Below, piece after piece: positions 25,466 to 33,330 of a stretch of DNA of 64,000 nt (position 1 is the first letter of the stretch; each line of letters starts with the position of its first letter). The stretch comes from JAAYLC01 sp035654795 (lineage in GTDB: Bacteria > Bacteroidota > Bacteroidia > Flavobacteriales > Flavobacteriaceae), in the NCBI GenBank assembly GCA_035654795.1, contig DASRWC010000077.1, positions 1 to 64,000 of the forward strand, written 5' to 3'. The translations under genes were made by a program, and so were the position numbers. The notes under the pieces are model-generated. The model searched no databases and had not been told where the DNA came from. It saw only the letters and a list, made by a program, of their open reading frames with translations.

Positions 25466-25912
25466 TTAGTTTTTAAGTCCAACGGTAACAGTTCCCCCTG
25501 CAGCAACACCTTCGGTGCTTTTTACAGATAGTCGGAAATATGTTCTGCTTGAACCAATATCACCATTGGTGTTGTCTCCAATAACTTCGATAGTACCGAT
25601 TCTCTCTCCTGCAGGTATAGTTACAGTTGAATCAAAAGTGTACGTTCCTGCTGTTGTCGGAGGATATTCAGTTGTATTGTCGATAGCAATATCAACAACT
25701 TCAAAAGTTCTATCAGTAGAAGACACATCAGATGCAAAAACATCTATAGTAGTAGATTTGGTGGTTCCTGCTTTAATACCGTTGATGTTTTTGTTTTTCG
25801 TGGTAAATCCTACCACCGGTATTCTGTCTGTATCATACTCGTCGTATTTTTCGCAAGATGCGGCTACAACTGCGAAAGACAAAATGAGAATAAGAAATTT
25901 AATATTTTTCAT
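25466..25912 (-). CDS. Small surface lipoprotein of the SusC/D operon
   Basis: 148 aa. The lipobox VAAS-C20 is followed by an acidic EKYDEYD stretch of the kind that directs lipoproteins to the surface in Bacteroidetes. The mature part is a single beta-rich domain resembling the N-terminal domain of DUF1735-type proteins found beside SusC/D pairs. No catalytic motif is seen. It is the last gene of the operon, 21 bases after the SusD-like gene, and probably helps bind the nutrient taken up by the SusC/D complex. Confidence 0.75.
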   Translation of the reverse strand: MKNIKFLILILSFAVVAASCEKYDEYDTDRIPVVGFTTKNKNINGIKAGTTKSTTIDVFASDVSSTDRTFEVVDIAIDNTTEYPPTTAGTYTFDSTVTIPAGERIGTIEVIGDNTNGDIGSSRTYFRLSVKSTEGVAAGGTVTVGLKN

Positions 25913-25933
25913 TTTTAAGGATTGTTAGACAAA

Positions 25934-27358
25934 TTAATAACCTGGGTTCTGTTGTTGTTGTAGATTCGGATTCACGTCGATTGCTCCTTGTGGAATTGGC
26001 AATTGGAATTTAGGGCTTCCACTTGGTAAGTTTTGTGATTCAGAAGGTGTTCCTGAACCATCTGCAAGATCACCGTGGCCATCTCTTGATACGCCCATTC
26101 CCCATCTTTTAAGATCAAAGAAACGTTGAGCTTCAAAAGCGAATTCTAAACGTCTCTCAAGACGTATAGCATCAAGTAGTGCAGCTCCGGTTTCTCCTGT
26201 TGGCGGATTGTCATATCTCTTAGTTCTAAGAGCATCAAGTGCAGCTAAAGCTTCAGCTTCTCTTCCAAGGTGAAAGTAGGCTTCAGCCTTGTTTAAGTAA
26301 GCTTCTTCTGAACGAAGAATTTTCATATCAACTTGACCGTTAGATTGACCCGGGCGCCCGAATAATTTCTTAATCACGTTATACCCACCCATTTGAGCCA
26401 TATAAGCTTCTTTACGGATGTCATCATTTCGGTATAGGTTGAATAGTTCATAAGAAGGAACATACTCAGGTTTTACAGCATTTCCGGCTCCTTGACTCCA
26501 AGTAACCCCTACGTTGAGTCCTAATACACCCGTCTCGTTAGGGATATAGAATAAAAGACCATCTCTGGCAGTATCTTCCCATATACCTTTAACTGCTGAC
26601 CGTGGTGCAACCGGAACTGAAACTGAGTTAGCAGCATCAGCAGCTTTTTGATATTCACCCATGTATAGATACACTCTTGAAAGCAGTGTATTAACTGCGT
26701 TTTTATTCATTCTTCCAACAGGGTTTGAAGCATTAATCAAACTTGCAGCCTCTGTTAATTCTGAGGCGATAAATTGATAAACTTCACCTACAGTTGCTCG
26801 GGAAGGAAGAATGTTTGGATCTGGTTCCGTTACAATTGGCATCCCTAAACTTCCGTTTGCATCTCCGGATTGAGTTGGAATCTTACCGAAATAAGACACA
26901 ACATCTAAATATGCCAAGGCTCTAAGAGCTTTGGTTTCTCCGATGATGTTATCTTTGTTTTCTCCTCGGAATCCGTCAATATGCGAGAGGAGCATGTTTG
27001 CACGGTAGATCAAGCGGTATGACGCAAAATAAAGCCCTCTCATTGGCTCGTCTGACGGTCCATAATGCCAGTTGTGAAGCGTTCTTCTTGTAAAACGCCC
27101 TCCGGTTGATGACGTAACGTTATCAGAGAGAATATCCGGGGCATCATACATACCTCCTGCATCACTTCCTCCATATAGTGCAGCATTTGTGAGTCCTGAA
27201 TAAACTCCTCTCACGGCGTTTTCAAAGTCTTGAGCAGTTACGTATGCATTTTCCGTACCGAATTCGTCAAATGGCACTTGATCCAGCTCCTTGTCACAAG
27301 AGGTGAAACCTCCAATGACAAGTGCTAAAACTGATATTTTAAAAATTATTCTTTTCAT
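25934..27358 (-). CDS. RagB/SusD family nutrient uptake outer membrane lipoprotein
   Basis: 474 aa SusD-like lipoprotein. The lipobox GFTS-C21 is followed by the family start DKELDQVPFDEF. TPR-type helices support the binding face (ALRALAYLDVVSYFGKIP is typical), and the C-terminus (FQLPIPQGAIDVNPNLQQQQ) is the standard SusD ending. It forms the lid over the SusC barrel. It lies 24 bases after the susC-like gene. No glycosidase, peptidase or sensor gene adjoins the operon, so the substrate cannot be inferred. Confidence 0.95.
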   Translation of the reverse strand: MKRIIFKISVLALVIGGFTSCDKELDQVPFDEFGTENAYVTAQDFENAVRGVYSGLTNAALYGGSDAGGMYDAPDILSDNVTSSTGGRFTRRTLHNWHYGPSDEPMRGLYFASYRLIYRANMLLSHIDGFRGENKDNIIGETKALRALAYLDVVSYFGKIPTQSGDANGSLGMPIVTEPDPNILPSRATVGEVYQFIASELTEAASLINASNPVGRMNKNAVNTLLSRVYLYMGEYQKAADAANSVSVPVAPRSAVKGIWEDTARDGLLFYIPNETGVLGLNVGVTWSQGAGNAVKPEYVPSYELFNLYRNDDIRKEAYMAQMGGYNVIKKLFGRPGQSNGQVDMKILRSEEAYLNKAEAYFHLGREAEALAALDALRTKRYDNPPTGETGAALLDAIRLERRLEFAFEAQRFFDLKRWGMGVSRDGHGDLADGSGTPSESQNLPSGSPKFQLPIPQGAIDVNPNLQQQQNPGY

Positions 27359-27382
27359 CGTATTCGATCTTTTGATTTAAAA

Positions 27383-30300
27383 TTAGAAACTAATATCCAA
27401 TCCAACTTGGAACGACTTGGTGTTCGGATAAGAATATAAGGTGGCTTCTCCGGGAGCTACAGTATCTGCAAAAGAGATTGTTTCACTTGAAGAGATTCCT
27501 ACCTCAGGATCACCCCAGAATTTGGTAAAGGTCAATAGGTTTTGTCCTTGCAGGTATAAACGTAGCGAGTTGATTGGAGTTCTTTCCAAAGTCTTGTTTG
27601 GGAAAGTATATGATAGCGTGATGTTTCTCATACGGATGTAATCTCCTTTCTCAAGCCATCTATCAGAGTCTTGCATAATTGCCTGATCTTCTGAAGCGTA
27701 TAATGGGCTGGGTAGAACACCATTGTCTCCGGGTTGCTTCCAGTAGTCAAAAGCTCCAACAGCTTGGTTGTTGTTGATATAAAGCCCGTCAGACTCTCTT
27801 TGCATACGAACGATGTTATTAATCCAGTTTCCTGCTTTGAAAACAAAGTCTGTTCTTAAACCAAATCCTTTGTAGTTGATATTAGTAAAAAATCCACCTT
27901 CTTTGTCTGCAATAGATGATTTACCTTGGAATACTCTGTGCTCCATATCTTCCGGTAGTTCATTTGCAAAATAGATTTTACCATCACCACCGTAGAATTG
28001 ACCTCTACCTGTAGCCGGATCAACACCTGCATAACGATAAACAAAATGTTCGTTGATCATACGTCCTTCTTCCCAACGAATCGAGAAAGTGTTTGGTGCG
28101 GCGATCGGGTTTCCATCAGGTAATTTAACAATTTTATGATCTAAGAAGATAATGTTACCACCAAGAGTCCAGGTTAAATCGTTTGTTCTGATAATATCAC
28201 CTTGTAGAGACAACTCAAGTCCTTTGTTTTGAATATCTCCAACGTTACCCATAATTTCTCCAACTCCTGACTCATATGATTTCGGAACAGGGAATAATAA
28301 GTCAGTGGTATTTCTGATGAAGTAATCCGCTACAGTTCTGAATCTTCTGTTGAACATATTCAACTCTAGTCCGAAGTTAGCTGTTGTAGTTGTTTCCCAA
28401 GTTAGCTCAGGGTTTGCAACACGCACCGGAATTGTACTTGAACCTCCGGGATAAGAACCGAAACCAACAACACCTTGTGACTCATATCTTGTCAAACCAA
28501 ATCTGTTACCTACTGAACCGTAGGAAGCTCTAAGTTTTAGATCATTAATCTGATCCACTTCAAAGAAAGATTCTTTTGCCACGTTCCATCCAATACTTCC
28601 ACTGTAGAATGTACCATACTGTACATCTTTACCAAAGTTTGAAGAACCGTCACGACGAACTGAACCTTGTAGTAGGTATCGTTCTTTGAAGTCGTAATCA
28701 GCAAAAACACCATAAGAAACAAGAGTTAATCTTGAACGTTGAGTAGTTCCGTCGGTAAGTTTTCCTCCGTTTGATTGTGTTGTCAACAATGCAGAAGGAA
28801 ATCCAATACGACGAGTCATCAAATAGTTGATTTCGTTCATATTGTATTCATATAGACCCATAACGTTCACGTGGTGGTCCTCTGTAGAAAGATTGTAGTT
28901 TATCCTGTTACTTACAGTTAAATCCATTCTATGAGTTTGAGTATCTTGTTTATTCCCCGGGAAATCAGCATCTCCAATCAGTGTTTGAAGAATACCTCCT
29001 GGTTTTGAATAGCTTTCTGTTCTTCTAGCCATCCAGTTTGCAGCAACGTTAAAGTTGTAGCTCCAGTTTTTGTTGATTTTCACTAAAGCATCTACACTTC
29101 CTAAAGTGGTGTTTCTGATTTCATCACTAGGCTCTGATAATAATGCTCCTCTAATGGGAAAACCGCCTTGAACGTTATAGTTGTACATAGGGTTTCCGTT
29201 TTCATCGAGAGTGACATTTCCATTCTCATCCAGAACAAATTCTGTTTCATAAGGGTTGTAATCCAGCATGGCACGGAAAGGGTTCTGTGCGTTGTTTCGG
29301 TCACGAGGTTCATCACTCATAGAACGAGAGTAACCAACATTCACACCAACAGTTAACCAGTCTTTAGCATCGAAGTTAACGTTAAGACGGGTTCCCAGTC
29401 TCTCAAAACCGTCGATATGATCGATGATACCGGTATTTCTGTCATTGCTAACAGAGAAATAGTAGTCCATTTTATCAGAACCACCGGCGATGGCTACGCT
29501 ATTGTTTTGCAACACCCCTTCTTTTAGTATAAGATCTTCCCAATCAAGAGAATGATCTAACAAAAACTGGCGCTCAGGAGATCCTGGCTCAGTTGTTACA
29601 CCTGGTAGGGCAGAGGCGGAAGTTATCCCCAATGCATAAAGCTCAGCTTCATATTGCATTTTTTGCTCTGCGTTCATCATTTTGAAGTTTGGCGTTATTC
29701 GAGATGTGGTTCCATAACGAGATGAGAAACGTACTGTTGCGTCTTTACCACGTTTACCTGTTTTGGTAGTGATAACTACAACCCCGTTAGAACCTCGAGA
29801 TCCATAACGTGCTGTCATTGCAGCATCCTTAAGAATGGTGATGTTTTCGATGTCTTCGTTAGGAATGGTAGCAAGGTCTTGTTCTCTGATTGGAGCGCCA
29901 TCCACAATGTAAAGTGGAGACGATGCACCGGCTACAAGAGATCCTGTACCACGCACACGAACGAAAGCTCCCTGTCCGGGTTTTCCGTTAGCGGCAGTTA
30001 CCTGAACACCGGCAGCCTTACCTTGAAGCATGTTATCCACACTGGTTGTAGGAGCCATTTGATTCAGTTCTTCCGCACTAATAGAAACGACTGCTGAAGT
30101 TTGTACTGTCTGATTTCTGGTGCTGTAACCTGTTACAACAACAGTCGTTAACTCTGTACCCGGATTTAGGGTCATGTTAATCGTATTTGAGGTACCTACT
30201 TTTACTTCTTTAGTCTCAAATCCTACGTAGCTAAACACGAGTGTTTGACCTACGCTGGCTGAAAGCGAGTAGTTACCGTCAAAATCTGACTGAGTACCTG

Positions 30301-30451
30301 TCTGTGTTCCCTTGATTATAACGTTTGCACCAGGTAACGGCATTCCCATGTCGTCGGAAACCGTTCCTGTGATAGTTTTTTGCTGCGCAATTGTTAAGTG
30401 CGCAACCAACGCCAAGAGTAGCGTTAAAAATCCACTAAACTTTGTTCTCAT
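27383..30451 (-). CDS. SusC/RagA family TonB-linked outer membrane transporter
   Basis: 1022 aa. A signal peptide ends at about residue 22 (LTIAQQ). A carboxypeptidase-D regulatory-like beta-sandwich follows (TITGTVSDDMGMPLPGANVI), then a plug domain with DNMLQGKAAGVQV, PLYIVDGAP and YGSRGSNGVVVITTKTG, then a 22-strand barrel ending in a terminal Phe (VGLDISF) for BAM recognition. With the SusD-like protein it forms a TonB-dependent importer. Its length is typical. It is the first gene of a three-gene operon with a promoter candidate about 30-60 bases upstream. Confidence 0.96.
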   Translation of the reverse strand: MRTKFSGFLTLLLALVAHLTIAQQKTITGTVSDDMGMPLPGANVIIKGTQTGTQSDFDGNYSLSASVGQTLVFSYVGFETKEVKVGTSNTINMTLNPGTELTTVVVTGYSTRNQTVQTSAVVSISAEELNQMAPTTSVDNMLQGKAAGVQVTAANGKPGQGAFVRVRGTGSLVAGASSPLYIVDGAPIREQDLATIPNEDIENITILKDAAMTARYGSRGSNGVVVITTKTGKRGKDATVRFSSRYGTTSRITPNFKMMNAEQKMQYEAELYALGITSASALPGVTTEPGSPERQFLLDHSLDWEDLILKEGVLQNNSVAIAGGSDKMDYYFSVSNDRNTGIIDHIDGFERLGTRLNVNFDAKDWLTVGVNVGYSRSMSDEPRDRNNAQNPFRAMLDYNPYETEFVLDENGNVTLDENGNPMYNYNVQGGFPIRGALLSEPSDEIRNTTLGSVDALVKINKNWSYNFNVAANWMARRTESYSKPGGILQTLIGDADFPGNKQDTQTHRMDLTVSNRINYNLSTEDHHVNVMGLYEYNMNEINYLMTRRIGFPSALLTTQSNGGKLTDGTTQRSRLTLVSYGVFADYDFKERYLLQGSVRRDGSSNFGKDVQYGTFYSGSIGWNVAKESFFEVDQINDLKLRASYGSVGNRFGLTRYESQGVVGFGSYPGGSSTIPVRVANPELTWETTTTANFGLELNMFNRRFRTVADYFIRNTTDLLFPVPKSYESGVGEIMGNVGDIQNKGLELSLQGDIIRTNDLTWTLGGNIIFLDHKIVKLPDGNPIAAPNTFSIRWEEGRMINEHFVYRYAGVDPATGRGQFYGGDGKIYFANELPEDMEHRVFQGKSSIADKEGGFFTNINYKGFGLRTDFVFKAGNWINNIVRMQRESDGLYINNNQAVGAFDYWKQPGDNGVLPSPLYASEDQAIMQDSDRWLEKGDYIRMRNITLSYTFPNKTLERTPINSLRLYLQGQNLLTFTKFWGDPEVGISSSETISFADTVAPGEATLYSYPNTKSFQVGLDISF

Positions 30452-30479
30452 TTTATAAATTATTTGAATTAGCCAGCGG

Positions 30480-30510
30480 CAAAAATCACAATAAAAAGTT
30501 AACTATACAA
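30480..30510 (-). promoter_or_regulatory. Candidate promoter of the susCD operon
   Basis: On the minus strand TTG (30510-30508), 20 bases, GATTTTTG (30487-30480), one mismatch from TAnnTTTG. It predicts a 5' leader of about 20 bases. Confidence 0.45.
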
Positions 30511-30566
30511 GTATTTGTTCTCAAATTTTAAGATTGTTGGCGGTTAACTATTCCGTTTGTTTCAAA

Positions 30567-32282
30567 TTAGAATTTGGATGTGAGGCTAATATGAACTCTT
30601 GAATTGGAAAATTGAGGGGTTTGGTCCTGGCCAAAACCATTGGCTACCACAAAACGAAACAAGCCCGGTCTAGTCTGCATTCCTAAGCCAAATCCGAAAC
30701 TATAAAGGTTGTTCTTTGAGAGTTGAATGGGGTTGCTGAAGTACCCGGCGTCGGTTACGGTATGTACAAAAAAAGTAGGTGAAATCAGGTATCTGTATTC
30801 CAGATTGATGCTCGAGTACCACGAAGCATCAATGCTGTTTTCATCAAAACCGCGTATAGATTGACTTCCTCCAAAACGGTAAAGTTCATTTAAGAGATAG
30901 GTATCGCTTCCCAAATAGGCGAATCCGGCACGGAAAAAAATAGAATGGTTGGTGTTTAGGTTGATGATCTGCTGCAGGTTGCCTTCAACAAACCACTGAT
31001 TGTCCATAAATGCTTCGCGTTTGCGAGAACCAATACCGGAATTAATGATTACCTCTGTCTGTTTTGGAAATAATATACTTTCTTGGAATATGCTAAGATT
31101 TATGCCCGAAGTGATGAATTTAGATTTGAAATTTTCGATGGGATTTCCGGCTACGGCTTCGTCCAAAAGATTTGCGGAAATTATGTTCCGGTATCCGGAG
31201 TATAATTCTATGTTTGGATTTAATTGGAAGTTTACGCGAGCTTGTTGAAAGGTTGTAACAAAACTGGAATCTCTTTTGAAGATTCTTAATTCTCCCGCTA
31301 TACCAAACCGTGTATTGAATATGAAAGGAATTTTTAACCGTGTTTGAAATTCTATTTGTTCCCGCCCGTCGGCTTTATAATTCAAAGCAAATTGTTCGCC
31401 GCGATTGAAGTTGTTGTTTAGCTCCAAGTTGACGTAACCATTAAATACCAGTTTTTGCGTTTCTTCCTCCGTTGAAAATCCTAAAATACCGTCGAAAACG
31501 TTATGATTTTCTTTTTGCAGGTATAAAAAGACGATGGTGGAGTCTTTCCGAAATAGAGCTTCAGGAGCTCCGGTGGTGGAAACAAATTGCAAGGCATTTA
31601 ATCTCTTGCTTTGTTTGAGAATCTTGTCTTTATCGAAGATTTCACCTTTTCTGATAGTCGTATAATATTTTAAAAAAGGTTTTGGAAATTTTTCGTAACC
31701 TTTAATGCTTATCGAATCAATTGTTCGTGTCTGCTCGGATGAAATCAATAGAGACGCCTTGAGAATGTTGTTTTGAATTTCTATTTCCGACAGGCGGACC
31801 TTTGCAAAAGGCTGTCCTTTTTGACTCTGCATGTGCGTAATCTCTGTGAGTAGATCTTCAACACGTGAGAGAGGAATTGTAAGTATCGAGTCATTCAGGG
31901 TCCGTGCATAACGGGGAATTTCTCGTTTATGAATATTTATCGGATCAAATTTAACTTCAATTTGTTGATGTCTTTTTCCAAGGAGATATTCTGCTTGATA
32001 TACAGAGTCATTTAGTTGAACGGTTCGCAAAAATTTGGCCGCTATAAAACCATTTTTTTCTAATCGTTTGGATAGATTTTTTATTTCCCATGGTAGTGAA
32101 TCTTTAGTGGTTTTTACCGGTAGAAGTAGGCTGTCTTCTATCTTTGCAGATAGATTGATTTCAGTTTTAATGCCCAATGTGATTTGTTGTGCATACGATG
32201 GAATAAAAATCGTTGACCATATATATAGGAGTATGAAAATAGGGAAGGGGGTTCGCAAGCTTCTTTTTTTTTGTAGCAACAA
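30567..32282 (-). CDS. POTRA/Omp85-type outer membrane protein (BamA/TamA-like)
   Basis: Up to 571 aa. A hydrophobic segment ends in IPSYAQQ, a signal peptide. POTRA-like repeats follow (about 50-240, for example TIDSISIKGYEKFPKPFLKYY), then a beta-barrel with the Omp85 lid-lock-type motif FGGSQSIRGFDEN and a terminal Phe. It is smaller than BamA (about 800 aa) and likely an accessory Omp85 protein. No ATG or GTG start exists in frame: the frame begins with tandem TTGs at 32282/32279, and a further TTG at 32258 would give MRTPFPIFILLYIWS. A -7 element covers the first TTG, so 32258 may be the true start. Confidence 0.82.
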   Translation of the reverse strand: MLLQKKRSLRTPFPIFILLYIWSTIFIPSYAQQITLGIKTEINLSAKIEDSLLLPVKTTKDSLPWEIKNLSKRLEKNGFIAAKFLRTVQLNDSVYQAEYLLGKRHQQIEVKFDPINIHKREIPRYARTLNDSILTIPLSRVEDLLTEITHMQSQKGQPFAKVRLSEIEIQNNILKASLLISSEQTRTIDSISIKGYEKFPKPFLKYYTTIRKGEIFDKDKILKQSKRLNALQFVSTTGAPEALFRKDSTIVFLYLQKENHNVFDGILGFSTEEETQKLVFNGYVNLELNNNFNRGEQFALNYKADGREQIEFQTRLKIPFIFNTRFGIAGELRIFKRDSSFVTTFQQARVNFQLNPNIELYSGYRNIISANLLDEAVAGNPIENFKSKFITSGINLSIFQESILFPKQTEVIINSGIGSRKREAFMDNQWFVEGNLQQIINLNTNHSIFFRAGFAYLGSDTYLLNELYRFGGSQSIRGFDENSIDASWYSSINLEYRYLISPTFFVHTVTDAGYFSNPIQLSKNNLYSFGFGLGMQTRPGLFRFVVANGFGQDQTPQFSNSRVHISLTSKF

Positions 32283-32287
32283 ATCTA
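32280..32287 (-). promoter_or_regulatory. -7 element at the start of the Omp85-type gene
   Basis: TAGATTTG on the minus strand matches TAnnTTTG. It overlaps the first possible TTG start codon (32282-32280). If used, transcription begins near 32274, so only the TTG at 32258 would be available. No convincing -33 element is seen. Confidence 0.35.
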
Positions 32288-32341
32288 AGATGAAATTGAT
32301 TTGAATATTGGAGAAATATATTGAAAATAAATTGCTTGTGG

Positions 32342-32372
32342 TTTGAATTGTAAGAAAAATATTCTACATTTG
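32342..32372 (+). promoter_or_regulatory. Promoter of the ribosomal protein cluster (rpsL)
   Basis: TTTG (32342-32345), 19 bases, TACATTTG (32365-32372), a perfect Bacteroidetes sigma-A promoter. The start of transcription should be near 32378, leaving a leader of about 48 bases. Confidence 0.8.
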
Positions 32373-32375
32373 CAT

Positions 32376-32391
32376 CCCCTAAAAATAGGGG
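32376..32391 (+). promoter_or_regulatory. 5'-terminal hairpin in the rpsL leader
   Basis: CCCCTA (32376-32381), AAAA, TAGGGG (32386-32391) is a perfect 6-bp stem positioned at or within a few bases of the predicted mRNA 5' end. It may protect the transcript or regulate it. Confidence 0.5.
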
Positions 32392-32425
32392 TGTTTTATT
32401 ATTAAGCATTAAACAAAAAATTTAT

Positions 32426-32800
32426 ATGCCAACAATTTCACAATTAGTACGTAAAGGAAGAACCCAAATGACCAAGAAGAGTAAATCGGTTGCTTTGGAT
32501 TCATGTCCTCAACGTCGTGGTGTTTGTACGCGTGTATATACTACTACTCCTAAGAAGCCAAACTCAGCGATGCGTAAAGTAGCGCGTGTTCGTTTGACAA
32601 ATGGAAAGGAAGTAAACGCATACATCCCGGGCGAAGGACATAATCTTCAGGAGCACTCGATAGTATTGGTTAGGGGTGGAAGGGTAAAAGATTTGCCGGG
32701 AGTTCGTTATCATATTGTTCGTGGAGCTTTGGATACTGCAGGTGTTCAAGGTCGCGCACAGCGAAGATCGAAATACGGAGCAAAGCGCCCAAAGAAGTAA
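32426..32800 (+). CDS. rpsL: 30S ribosomal protein S12
   Basis: 124 aa, matching the bacterial family throughout. S12 lies at the decoding centre. The loop TTPKKPNSAMRK carries the wild-type lysine (Lys43) and the second loop GGRVKDLPGVRYH is also unaltered; both are sites where substitutions give streptomycin resistance, so no resistance mutation is seen. It is the first gene of the str operon, directly downstream of a strong promoter and leader hairpin. rpsG follows after 50 bases. Confidence 0.98.
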   Translation: MPTISQLVRKGRTQMTKKSKSVALDSCPQRRGVCTRVYTTTPKKPNSAMRKVARVRLTNGKEVNAYIPGEGHNLQEHSIVLVRGGRVKDLPGVRYHIVRGALDTAGVQGRAQRRSKYGAKRPKK

Positions 32801-32850
32801 AAAGAAAACGAGCTCTGTTTGTCTAGATAGAGCAATTAACAAAACATCAA

Positions 32851-33327
32851 ATGAGAAAAAGACAGGCTAAAAAAAGACCGATTCTTCCGGATCCTCGATT
32901 TAACGATCAGTTGGTTACGCGTTTTGTAAACAACATGATGTGGGATGGGAAGAAAAGTGTTGCTTTCAGTGTGTTCTACGATGCAATGGATATCGTAGAG
33001 GAGAAAAAACAAGACGAAGAGAAGACTGCTTTGGAAATCTGGAAAGATGCACTTTCCAACGTAATGCCTCACGTAGAGGTGCGAAGCCGTCGTGTTGGGG
33101 GAGCTACCTTTCAGATCCCTATGCAAATTCGTCCGGACCGTAAGATTACTACCGCTATGAAGTGGTTGATTACGTATTCAAGAAAGAGAAATGAGAAATC
33201 CATGGCTGCCAAGCTTGCTGCTGAAATTCTTGCTGCTGCCAAAGAAGAAGGTGCCGCTGTGAAAAAGCGTATGGATACTCATAAAATGGCAGAAGCTAAC
33301 AAAGCATTCTCACATTTCAGATTCTAA
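32851..33327 (+). CDS. rpsG: 30S ribosomal protein S7
   Basis: 158 aa, the usual length. S7 nucleates folding of the 3' domain of 16S rRNA and lines the E site. The start MRKRQAKKRPILPDP and the block GGATFQIPMQIRPDRK are diagnostic. It is the second gene of the str operon; fusA follows after 3 bases. Confidence 0.98.
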   Translation: MRKRQAKKRPILPDPRFNDQLVTRFVNNMMWDGKKSVAFSVFYDAMDIVEEKKQDEEKTALEIWKDALSNVMPHVEVRSRRVGGATFQIPMQIRPDRKITTAMKWLITYSRKRNEKSMAAKLAAEILAAAKEEGAAVKKRMDTHKMAEANKAFSHFRF

Positions 33328-33330
33328 AAA

